This document shows positions 33,181 to 40,310 of a DNA stretch of 40,668 nt, piece by piece. The notes under the pieces were generated by a model, which saw only the letters and a list, made by a program, of their open reading frames with translations, did no database searches and was not told where the DNA came from. Position 1 is the first letter of the stretch. Each line of letters starts with the position of its first letter. Made by a program: the position numbers and the translations under genes. This DNA is from Halomonas heilongjiangensis (GTDB taxonomy: Bacteria; Pseudomonadota; Gammaproteobacteria; Pseudomonadales; Halomonadaceae), in assembly GCF_002879645.1 (NCBI RefSeq), contig NZ_PNRE01000010.1, positions 1-40,668 of the forward strand. The letters are read 5' to 3'.

Positions 33181-33719
33181 CAGAGACTCCTCACGGGATG
33201 GGTTCCGTGGTGGTTGGCGCCTGCGGAACGAAACAGCGCGGCCAGGGTGCGCACGAAATGATCGAGTATCGAGATCGTGAAGGCCGTGGAGCCGAGCGCG
33301 AGCAGCGACTGGGGGATCCAGAGCGGCATCGCATCCTGCCCTGATGAGACGTCGCCAAACCGATAGGACCAGTAGGCCGCATCGAAGGCGTGCCACGTGA
33401 TGAAGCCGGCAATGCCGCCGGCGACCAGCAGGCACCACAGCTCGCCAATGGGACGAAAGCGCCCAAGCCGTTCCACCAGGAGACCGACGCGGATATGTCC
33501 GCCTTCGTGAAAGGTATAGGCCGCAGCAAGGAATGTGCTGGCGCCCATCAGATAGCCGGCGTAGTTGGTGGCGCCAGGCAGGGTCGTGCCGCTCCAGCGC
33601 AGCACCACCTGGGCGACGATCACGATCAGCATGATGAAAATGCATAGCGCGGCAAGATAGCCGAAGACGCGATAGAGCGTTTCCAGGCATCTGGCTGCAC
33701 GAGAAGAGTAGGTGTTCAT
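33180..33719 (-). CDS. dctQ: TRAP transporter small permease DctQ
   Basis: A protein of 179 residues with four transmembrane segments (YLAALCIFIMLIVIVAQVVL, GATNYAGYLMGASTFLAAAYTF, LWCLLVAGGIAGFITWHAF, LLALGSTAFTISILDHFV), the standard DctQ form. FHEGGHIRVGLLVERL is the typical cytoplasmic loop. The ATG at 33719 has AGGGGT upstream; the longer frame to 33803 has no ribosome site. It lies 70 bp after dctP and overlaps dctM, so the three are one operon. Confidence 0.9.
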   Translation of the reverse strand: MNTYSSRAARCLETLYRVFGYLAALCIFIMLIVIVAQVVLRWSGTTLPGATNYAGYLMGASTFLAAAYTFHEGGHIRVGLLVERLGRFRPIGELWCLLVAGGIAGFITWHAFDAAYWSYRFGDVSSGQDAMPLWIPQSLLALGSTAFTISILDHFVRTLAALFRSAGANHHGTHPVRSL

Positions 33720-33789
33720 GGGAGCGACCCCTAGTTCAACCAGCCAAGCGGAGTCCCCATTCCTCGGAATGGGGACGTGAATCGTGCCG

Positions 33790-34770
33790 TCACTGCATGG
33801 CACGATATTCCTCTACCAGTTGCTGGCCTTGTGGACCGGCCTTCTCTAGCCACTCCTCCTGCATCGCTTCACCGATACGGTTGAATGCCGCCTGCAGCTC
33901 CTCGTTGGGCTGGTTGATCGCAACGCCCTTGTCGCTCAGGCGGTTCTTGAGTTCATCGGTGAGCTCCCTGGCCTGCTCCCCGCCGCGCTGCTCGGCTTCT
34001 GCGGCAATGGTCAAAACTTCCTGCCTCGTTTCCTCGTCGAGGGCCTCCCAGCGGTCCTTGTTGACGAAGACGTGGCTGAGTACGAGCCAAGCCTTGGCAT
34101 CGTAGAAGTGGGGGAGGTAGTTCCACAGCTGGTGGTTGTAGACGGGGTCGCCGGAGGAAATCAGCGATTGCACCATGCCGGTGGCGGCTGCCTGCGAAAG
34201 CTCGGCTTCCTCGATCAGGGTCGGCGTCATGCCCATCAGTTCGGCAAAGCGTGCCGTCGCCGTATTATACGCTCGGAACTTGAGCCCTTCCGTATCCTCG
34301 GGCGACTCGATCTCGCGGTCGAAGAAGATGCCTTGCGGAGGCCAGGGAATGTGGTAGAGCAGCTGAAGGTTCTGCTCCGCCATCATCTCGTCCAGTGCCG
34401 GCTTGGTCACCTCCCATAGCTGTGCGGACTCTTCGAAGGAATCCGCCAGGAAAGGCACGGAGTCGATACCGTAGAGGATGTTCTCGTTCTGGTGAGCGGA
34501 AAGGACGTGGACGCCGATCTGTGCCTGGTCGCGCTGAACGGCGCGCTTGATCTGGTCGCCGGGGAACAGCGATCCGCTCGGGTGAACGCGTATGTCCAGC
34601 TCGCCATCGGTGGCCTCGCGCACCTGATCGGCGAACCAGCCGACGTTCTCGGTGATGTAGTTGTCCGACGGTTGCGGGGAAGGAAGGTCCCAGACTTCGG
34701 CGTGAGCCAGGCCGTTGACTGCCAGGGTCAATGAAGTAATGGCGACGGTCTTGCGCAGTACATGGACCAT
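33790..34770 (-). CDS. dctP: TRAP transporter solute-binding protein DctP
   Basis: A 326-residue protein with a Sec signal peptide (LRKTVAITSLTLAVNGLAHA, cleaved before EVWDL), so periplasmic. YITENVGWFADQVREATDG, LDIRVHPSGSLFPG and LKFRAYNTATARFAELMG (in pieces: the arginine in LKFRAYN is the usual carboxylate-binding residue) fit the DctP fold. GLKFRAYN and the conserved arginine point to an organic acid as ligand. AGGAG precedes the ATG at 34770. The ligase and hydratase genes upstream suggest the acid is then activated with CoA. Confidence 0.92.
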   Translation of the reverse strand: MVHVLRKTVAITSLTLAVNGLAHAEVWDLPSPQPSDNYITENVGWFADQVREATDGELDIRVHPSGSLFPGDQIKRAVQRDQAQIGVHVLSAHQNENILYGIDSVPFLADSFEESAQLWEVTKPALDEMMAEQNLQLLYHIPWPPQGIFFDREIESPEDTEGLKFRAYNTATARFAELMGMTPTLIEEAELSQAAATGMVQSLISSGDPVYNHQLWNYLPHFYDAKAWLVLSHVFVNKDRWEALDEETRQEVLTIAAEAEQRGGEQARELTDELKNRLSDKGVAINQPNEELQAAFNRIGEAMQEEWLEKAGPQGQQLVEEYRAMQ

Positions 34771-34857
34771 GCTGTTGGTCTCCTCTTTTCTAATTGTAGG
34801 AAGGGTGGTCGGGGCTTTTCTCTTGTCGTTATTGTCCATTTTTCCTCTGGTTCTTGG

Positions 34858-36390
34858 TCAATGAAGCCGTTGGCTATCCCAGGCTTCGTGTAGGGTCGTG
34901 GGCAGGCTGTGCTTGACGATGCGGTGGCTGGGAGTTCGCTCGAAATCATCCACGATGGCGAGATAGCGTGGGCACTGGTAGGAGGCCAGCCGTTCCTTCA
35001 GCCACAGGTGAAGCTCATGAAGCTCGATGTCACGATCGGCCTTCGGCTTCAGGAAGAGCTTGATCTCCTGCTCACCGATATCGGCGGCGACACCGATCAT
35101 CGCGCACTCCTCGATATCGGGGTGCTGCTGGGTGACCGACTCCACTTCCCAGGCCGAGACGTTCTCGCCCCGACAGCGCACGCTATCGGTAATGCGCCCG
35201 AGAAAGTAGAGAAAGCCATCCGAATCGAGCCAGCCGCGGTCGCCGGTTTGCAGCATGCCGTTTGCCAGCGTCTTCTCCGTTGCCTCGGCGTTTTGGAAGT
35301 AGCCATCGAACAGCACGCCAGGCTGCGTTTCGCGGACCACCACTTGGCCTGGCTCGCCTGTGGGTACCGGGCGGCCGTGGTCATCGTGAATGGCGATGTC
35401 CAGCCAGGGAACGGCGCGGCCTACCGACCCTGGCTTTCCTTCGGCATTGAAGGTGGTCAGGCTCGAGGCTTCCGTCATCCCATAGCATTCGCGGATCTCG
35501 AAGCCGAAGCGGTCCTGCAGGGTCGACCAGATGTCGCTGGGACACCCACCTCCCCAGGCGATACGCACGTTGTGCGTGGTCTCCAACTCGCTGGGCGGTT
35601 GCTTCAGCAGAATCTGCAGGACACCGCCCAGGTAATGGATGTGGGTCGCGCCGCTGGCGTTGACCTGCTCCCAGAAGCGGCTGGCGCTGAAGCGCTCGGT
35701 CAGGCTGAGTCGCACGTCGAAGAACAGCGGCAGCAATAGCATCTGGGCGCCGCCGATATGATAGAAGGGCTCCCACTGGAAGAAGACATCGCCCGGCTTG
35801 ATCGAGCAGAGCAGCTCGACGCTCTTCAGGGCGTAGGCCATCATCGCGTGAGTGACGCGTACTCCCTTTGGCTTGCCCGTGGTGCCGGAGGTGTACATCA
35901 AGGCGTATAGCTCCGACATGGCAGGCGCCGGTGCATCCAGCCTCTCCTTGCCTTCCAGATGCTCGGAGATCGTGTCTTCCGCACCTCCCAGCAGTAGCAC
36001 CTTGCCTTTGAAGGCCGCCCCGCTATCGACAACGACCGGCCACAGGTCGGCATCGGTGAACAGGACCGCGGGGTCGCAATGCTCGAGGATGTACTTCAAT
36101 CCATTGCCGCGCTGGCGAGCATTGACCGGCACCCAGACGATACCGGCCTTGGCCAGTGCGAACAGGATAGCGATGGCCTCGGGGCCGTTGTGCATCATGA
36201 CCGCGGCACGCTCGCCGGGGCGAATACCCAACTCCCCGCGAAGGTAGGCGGCGAGCGCCTCGGCCTGACGGTCGAGCTCGCCGAACGTCAGGGGGCGTTG
36301 ATCGAAGCTCCCGAACAAGCGCTCCGGCTCGCGCGTTGCGATATCGCGCAGTGCGAGAATGAAACTGGGGTCGTTGAGGTTGAATATCAT
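34858..36390 (-). CDS. AMP-forming acyl-CoA ligase
   Basis: A 510-residue adenylate-forming enzyme. Motif A3 is YTSGTTGKPKGVRVTH (ATP phosphate loop), A5 is ECYGMTEASS, the hinge region is LQTGDRGWLDSDGFLYFLGR and A8/A9 is CRGENVSAWEVE. The catalytic lysine is in the terminal SHRIVKHSL stretch. It resembles CaiC/cyclohexanecarboxylate-type ligases for small or cyclic acids. A TTG start at 36411 would overlap the hydratase stop; I prefer the ATG at 36390. It lies between the hydratase and the TRAP genes in one leftward operon. Substrate unknown. Confidence 0.9.
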   Translation of the reverse strand: MIFNLNDPSFILALRDIATREPERLFGSFDQRPLTFGELDRQAEALAAYLRGELGIRPGERAAVMMHNGPEAIAILFALAKAGIVWVPVNARQRGNGLKYILEHCDPAVLFTDADLWPVVVDSGAAFKGKVLLLGGAEDTISEHLEGKERLDAPAPAMSELYALMYTSGTTGKPKGVRVTHAMMAYALKSVELLCSIKPGDVFFQWEPFYHIGGAQMLLLPLFFDVRLSLTERFSASRFWEQVNASGATHIHYLGGVLQILLKQPPSELETTHNVRIAWGGGCPSDIWSTLQDRFGFEIRECYGMTEASSLTTFNAEGKPGSVGRAVPWLDIAIHDDHGRPVPTGEPGQVVVRETQPGVLFDGYFQNAEATEKTLANGMLQTGDRGWLDSDGFLYFLGRITDSVRCRGENVSAWEVESVTQQHPDIEECAMIGVAADIGEQEIKLFLKPKADRDIELHELHLWLKERLASYQCPRYLAIVDDFERTPSHRIVKHSLPTTLHEAWDSQRLH

Positions 36391-36407
36391 AGTTGTCAGA
36401 TCTCGAT

Positions 36408-37169
36408 TCAACCATTTCGGCGCTCGAGGAAGAGCTCCATCATGCGTGCCGGTTCGCCCGAGGCGTAGGCCTCGCCCTGGATGCGAACCCCCGCCTCGAG
36501 GCAGTCGCGGAAGCCGGGCTCGGTGATCTCCTTGAAGCGCTGACGATCCAGACGCATCGCAACGGGCGGTTTATCGGCGAGCTCTTCACCCAGCGCCAGC
36601 GCTTCCGGCAGGACCTGGTCGGCCGCGACCAGCCGGTTGATCAAGCCGAGGGCATGCGACTCGTCGGCATTCATCAGGCGGCCGCTCAGGGTCAGGTCGA
36701 TGGTGCGAGCGAGCCCCAGGTGTTCGCGCATGATCCAGGGGCCGGTGGTGCTGGCGATACCCGAATTGATTTCGGGCTGCCCCATGCGGACATCGGCATG
36801 GGCGATGCGGAAGTCGCACAGCAGGGCCACCTGGAAGGCCGAACCGGCCGCCACTCCGTTGAGCGCGGCAATGATGGGCTTGGGGCTGCTGCGCAGCTTG
36901 CCGTAGAGCGTCTCCCACTCTCCCACCCAGCTTTTGGCCCGCTCCGCGTCGAAGGACCGGGTCTCATTGAGGTCCTGGCCGGCACTGAAGGCTCGTTCGC
37001 CCGCACCGGTCAGCACGATGGCGCCGAGCGAATCGTCGTTGGTGAACTCCTCGAGTGCGGCGATGAGTTGCTGGCGCATCTCGCTGTGCCAGGCGTTAAG
37101 GACTTCGGGGCGATTCAGGGTGATGACGCCTACACGGCCTTGCTTGTTGGTGAGGATGTGTTCGGACAT
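36408..37169 (-). CDS. enoyl-CoA hydratase/isomerase family protein
   Basis: A 253-residue crotonase. The oxyanion-hole parts are FSAGQDLNE and NGVAAGSAFQVALLCDFRIA (in pieces), and VRMGQPEINSGI carries the first glutamate region. The second catalytic position, usually in a GGTQRL-like stretch, reads STTGPWIMREHLG here, so the reaction may be isomerisation, hydration, cleavage or dehydration rather than standard beta-oxidation. GAGAGG precedes the ATG at 37169. It is the first gene of the leftward catabolic operon, divergent from the IclR regulator. Confidence 0.9.
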   Translation of the reverse strand: MSEHILTNKQGRVGVITLNRPEVLNAWHSEMRQQLIAALEEFTNDDSLGAIVLTGAGERAFSAGQDLNETRSFDAERAKSWVGEWETLYGKLRSSPKPIIAALNGVAAGSAFQVALLCDFRIAHADVRMGQPEINSGIASTTGPWIMREHLGLARTIDLTLSGRLMNADESHALGLINRLVAADQVLPEALALGEELADKPPVAMRLDRQRFKEITEPGFRDCLEAGVRIQGEAYASGEPARMMELFLERRNG

Positions 37170-37197
37170 GATTGCCTCTCGGTTGTTTGTGTCTTTG

Positions 37198-37214
37198 TGA
37201 TTGCAATGCGATCA
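37198..37214. promoter_or_regulatory. inverted repeat in the IclR/hydratase divergent region
   Basis: TGATTGCA, one base, TGCGATCA: seven of eight arm positions pair. It lies just upstream of the hydratase start and could be an operator for the IclR protein or for another regulator. Confidence 0.55.
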
Positions 37215-37222
37215 GTCATGAT

Positions 37223-37241
37223 CTACATTTAATCAATGTAG
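37223..37241. promoter_or_regulatory. perfect inverted repeat, likely IclR operator
   Basis: CTACATT, five bases, AATGTAG is a perfect repeat in the centre of the divergent intergenic region. IclR-type proteins bind palindromes of about this size between themselves and their target operon. Confidence 0.7.
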
Positions 37242-37286
37242 TTGAATAGCGAGCGTTGTAAAACCCAAAATCGACACAAGAAGCGA

Positions 37287-37302
37287 CTTTTCTTGCGAAA
37301 AG
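37287..37302. promoter_or_regulatory. inverted repeat upstream of the IclR gene
   Basis: CTTTTC, four bases, GAAAAG with perfect arms, 24 bp before the IclR start. It may be a second operator for self-repression. Confidence 0.5.
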
Positions 37303-37326
37303 ATCCGACTAGGAAGGGGTAAGGCG

Positions 37327-38097
37327 TTGAGCGAAAAAGAAAAAGTGGACCGCTTGATGGTCAAGAGCGTGGTGAAGGCGTTTCGGATCCTCGAGGTCTT
37401 CGATGCCGAGCATCCGGCGATGAGCGTCAAGCAGCTGGCGGAACGCTGCGACATGGACCGCAGTGCGGCGCAGCGCTTCGTGCACACGTTGACGCAGCTA
37501 GGCTACCTGCAGCGCAACGAGGAGACGCAGCTGATCGAGCCCAGCGTGCGCACGCTGGATATCGCCGCGCACTACCTCCATGCGCACCCACTGGTCGACA
37601 AGGTACGCCCCTACCTGCTGAACCTGAGCAAGGAGACGGAAGGTTCGGTCAGCCTGACGATTCTGGACGGGCAAGACGTGGTGTATCTCTCCCGCTTGCT
37701 GAGCCGCAACATGCTGGATACCGACATCACCATCGGCTCGCGCCTTCCGGCATTCTGCACGGCCCCGGGGCTGGCGATGCTGTCTCAGCTGGCAGAGCAA
37801 GAGGCTGTGGAGATTCTGGAGCGGACGCAGCGAAAGGCCTACACACCGAGTACCGTGCATGAGGTGCCTGAGATCATGGAGCGCTTGGCCCGATTCAGGC
37901 GCCAGGGATATGCGCTGTCGGTAGAGGAGTATTTTCTCTCCGACATCTCGATCGCGGTACCGGTCCTGGATAGGCACAACCGACCGCGAGCGGCTGTCAG
38001 CATCTCGATGTCCCGGGTGCGGAGCATGCCCGAGGAACTGGAGCAGAATCTCTCGGATCTGCTGATCGCCACGGCACGCCAATTGTCGAGGCTGTAG
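37327..38097 (+). CDS. IclR family transcriptional regulator
   Basis: A protein of 256 residues. An N-terminal helix-turn-helix (SVKQLAERCDMDRSAAQRFVHTL, in pieces) follows VVKAFRILEVFD, the standard opening of the family. The C-terminal effector domain has IGSRLPAFCTAPGLAMLSQL and DRHNRPRAAVSISMS. The start is a TTG at 37327, with GGAAGGGG upstream; an ATG at 37357 lacks a ribosome site. It is divergent from the hydratase-ligase-TRAP operon and probably controls it, with the imported acid or its CoA ester as effector. Confidence 0.92.
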   Translation: MSEKEKVDRLMVKSVVKAFRILEVFDAEHPAMSVKQLAERCDMDRSAAQRFVHTLTQLGYLQRNEETQLIEPSVRTLDIAAHYLHAHPLVDKVRPYLLNLSKETEGSVSLTILDGQDVVYLSRLLSRNMLDTDITIGSRLPAFCTAPGLAMLSQLAEQEAVEILERTQRKAYTPSTVHEVPEIMERLARFRRQGYALSVEEYFLSDISIAVPVLDRHNRPRAAVSISMSRVRSMPEELEQNLSDLLIATARQLSRL

Positions 38098-38106
38098 CGG
38101 CTGCCG

Positions 38107-38368
38107 AGTCTGCCAACGTCGCGGCACCTATACGCTCGGGCGACTTCCGCATTACTCATGTCGCGGAATATCTGAAGGAGTATCGCACCACGCCGAACAA
38201 GGCCCGGGTATTCTGCTCGGAGTGCGGCAGCCCGCTCTATAGCGATCGCGACGATCTTCCCGAGGCCAAGCGGCTGCGGCTGGGTACCCTGGATAGCTGG
38301 TGTCGTCCAAGGCGGAGTGGTTCGATCTCACCGATGAGCTGCCCAAGTTTCCCGAGTTTGCGCACTGA
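38107..38368 (+). pseudogene. GFA/CENP-V family remnant
   Basis: The frame reads SANVAAPIRSGDFRI, then EYRTTPNKARVFCSECGSPLYS (in pieces) and LPEAKRLRLGTLDS, which is the zinc-binding C-terminal half of a glutathione-dependent formaldehyde-activating (GFA) family protein. After that it jumps frame: KAEWFDLTDELPKFPEFAH is the usual family end but is read in another phase, with part of the sequence missing between. The N-terminal half with the first zinc ligands is absent. It begins right after the IclR stop. Not functional. Confidence 0.75.
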
Positions 38369-38750
38369 ATTAGCAGCGCATACGGCTCCAGCGTTGGCCT
38401 GACCGAGGCTTGCACCGCAAGGGCGTGATAGCAAGCGCGGTCTCGAGATGAGGTGGTGCCACCGTTAAAGACGCCTCAGGAAATGAGCTGAAGTATGGGC
38501 TATCAATGTACAGGCTCAAGAACGGGCGCTTTGAACTCGATTGGTTCAAGTGAACGTAAGGGCAGGCGGTCTCAATGACCAAGTCTCCCCACGAATTTCT
38601 CGATGATGGCGGCATGTGCGCCGGATGAAGGCGCCGAGGCCCGTCCCTATGGGGGGCAGCTCCTGAGGGATCGTTTTCAGCCAAGATGTAGTGAACGGCA
38701 ACACCAGACTGACCCGCCGGCCTCCGGAAGCACCGAGTGAGGAGATTGCC
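38369..38750. other. intergenic stretch with degenerate coding traces
   Basis: About 380 bp. A short frame at about 38453-38554 ends MYRLKNGRFELDWFK and looks protein-like, and a 17-codon frame starts at 38575 (MTKSPHEFLDDGGMCAG). Neither is complete or has a recognisable full domain, so I consider them possible remnants. The end of the stretch holds GAGGAG, the ribosome site of the phosphoesterase. Confidence 0.4.
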
Positions 38751-39233
38751 ATGCCTGCCATCACCACCGAGCTGCCGATCGGCGTCATCAGTGATACCCA
38801 CGGGCTGCTGCGCCCCGAGGCGCTCACCCTGCTCGAGGGCTGCGGGCTGATCCTGCACCTGGGCGACGTGGGCAGCCGGGACGAGGACGCCGCCATCCTC
38901 GAGCGGCTGGCCGACCTGGCCCCGGTGGCGGCGGTGCGTGGCAATATCGACACCGCGTCCTGGGCCGAGGCGCTGCCGATGACGCGGGACCTCACCGTCA
39001 ACGGCTGGTGCCTGCACCTGGTGCATAACCTGCAGGAGTTCGATCCCGCCACCTGCTGCGACGCCGTGCTCCATGGTCACTCCCACAAGCCGCGCCACGA
39101 ATGGCAGGATGGTCGGCTGCTGTTCAACCCCGGCGCGGCCGGCAAGCGCCGCTTCCGCCTGCCCATCACCCTGGGCCGGCTCTGGGCCGACGAGCGCGGC
39201 CTGCGCGGCGCCATCCTGCATCTGCCGTTGTGA
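38751..39233 (+). CDS. YfcE-like metallophosphoesterase
   Basis: A 160-residue cytoplasmic enzyme with the calcineurin-like motifs in order: GVISDTHG, HLGDVGSRDED, VRGNIDT and a final LHGHSHKP, which together bind two metal ions. FNPGAAGKRRF near the end is typical of YfcE/MJ0936 proteins. These hydrolyse phosphodiesters in vitro; the natural substrate is not known. GAGGAG is six bases before the ATG. The small size fits the family. Confidence 0.9.
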   Translation: MPAITTELPIGVISDTHGLLRPEALTLLEGCGLILHLGDVGSRDEDAAILERLADLAPVAAVRGNIDTASWAEALPMTRDLTVNGWCLHLVHNLQEFDPATCCDAVLHGHSHKPRHEWQDGRLLFNPGAAGKRRFRLPITLGRLWADERGLRGAILHLPL

Positions 39234-39260
39234 GCCCCATGCGACCCGCCGGGCGATGGA

Positions 39261-39506
39261 TCACTTGAAACGGGAGCGAGCGGACTTGAAGGACTCGCTC
39301 ACCGAGTCCCGGGCGCGCTCGACGCCGTCCTTGAGATCCTGCCCGGCATCATCGCTGGCTCTCTGCAGCTCGGCCAGCTTCTGTCTGGCTTCGTTGCGCT
39401 GCGACTCGAGCCTGTCGATCTCCTCTGATACTCGATCCGGGCCTCGGCACCCTTGGCACGAGCCTTCAGCTTGTCCAGATCGGCCTGCCACTCGTCCAGT
39501 GATCTT
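39261..39506 (-). pseudogene. coiled-coil protein broken by a one-base frameshift
   Basis: The C-terminal part (EEIDRLESQRNEARQKLAELQ, in pieces, then ASDDAGQDLKDGVERARDSV) is a clear coiled coil. In the next frame upstream the sequence continues SLDEWQADLDKLKARAKGAEARIEYQ, which is the usual start of the same small coiled-coil family. One base is missing at about 39423-39426 (CAGAGGAG where CAGGAGGAG would restore YQEEIDRL). No proper start codon is found before SLDEWQ. Either a pseudogene or a sequence error. Confidence 0.65.
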
Positions 39507-39570
39507 ACCCAGCAAAAGCGAGACGGCGACCAGGGTCGCCGCCTCGAAGTCAGTGCCGATGGCCCCGCTC

Positions 39571-39741
39571 TCAACGATCTACTTCCCGTTCCTGCAGGTC
39601 GGCAGCGGCGGCATCGGCGTCTTCGCGAGTCTTGTGCACCGACACGATGGCATTCCGATGCAAGTCCACGACCTCCCACTCCTCCGGGTGGGACTTGTCC
39701 GGATGCGTGTAGATGGCGCGTACTTCATATCGCTGTTCCAT
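39571..39741 (-). CDS. small conserved-looking protein, 56 residues
   Basis: ATG at 39741 with AGGAGGGT four bases upstream, a strong ribosome site, and a TGA at 39571-39573. The protein (MEQRYEVRAIYTHPDKS, then EEWEVVDLHRNAIVSV and HKTREDADAAAADLQ) is acidic and has no signal or membrane segment. Sense in this frame is much better than in the other frames. I do not recognise a named family. It lies just before the broken coiled-coil gene on the same strand. Confidence 0.7.
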   Translation of the reverse strand: MEQRYEVRAIYTHPDKSHPEEWEVVDLHRNAIVSVHKTREDADAAAADLQEREVDR

Positions 39742-39793
39742 GGCACCCTCCTGACGTTGAATGGGTACCTACCAGTTTAGCGCTACGACCCTG

Positions 39794-40183
39794 TCAAAGG
39801 GCGTGCCAATCGGCAGCGCCTCGCTCGTTCAGTAACCACGACCCCAGCCCGGCGACGGCGAGTCCCAGGGTAGCGAAGAGCATGAAAGGTGGTGACATGG
39901 CCTTCGGCCCCGACAGCCGAGCGCTGGCCGCGGCACTGGTGGGCTTCACGGCCGAAACGGGCAGCCTGGCTCGAGCCAACGACTCTCCGAGAAAAGCGGC
40001 ACGGTTCACAACGCGTAAACAACGGACGCCTATGTGTGCCGTCGTACAGATGGTCAGGATGAAATTACCGATAATGAATACATCTGACCAGAAGGCGAAA
40101 GCGCTCCATATCGACCCTTTCACGAGAAAGCGCTGCTCGACAAGGATCACTCTCCCTTCCTGGTCAGAACCATTCCCAATCAC
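39794..40183 (-). CDS. possible hypothetical membrane protein (weak)
   Basis: An open frame of 129 codons from a GTG, with two hydrophobic stretches (VFIIGNFILTICTTAHIG and FMLFATLGLAVAGLGSWLL). No clear ribosome site, no recognised family, and the plus strand has an overlapping open frame. The part from an internal ATG at about 39898 (MSPPFMLFATLGLAVAG) may be a separate short membrane peptide. The area near 40040-40250 is less GC-rich than the rest. Coding is uncertain. Confidence 0.3.
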   Translation of the reverse strand: MIGNGSDQEGRVILVEQRFLVKGSIWSAFAFWSDVFIIGNFILTICTTAHIGVRCLRVVNRAAFLGESLARARLPVSAVKPTSAAASARLSGPKAMSPPFMLFATLGLAVAGLGSWLLNERGAADWHAL

Positions 40184-40310
40184 AGCTGGCGCACTGGCTA
40201 GCCCGCCTGGAAGTCCTCAATCACCTACAGCGTGAAGAAAGCCGCGCTGGCACCGTTGATTTCAGACAACCGTCATCATGCCCGGGCAGTGCTGATTCAG
40301 GAGAACCGAT

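Noticed and set aside
33181..33690. Upstream extension of the dctM frame through dctQ
   Set aside because: The extension is in another frame of dctQ and is not hydrophobic or family-like; the ATGA overlap sets the start at 33180.
38546..38740. Minus-strand frame that looked like a transposase end
   Set aside because: No catalytic residues, terminal repeats or target duplication could be found.
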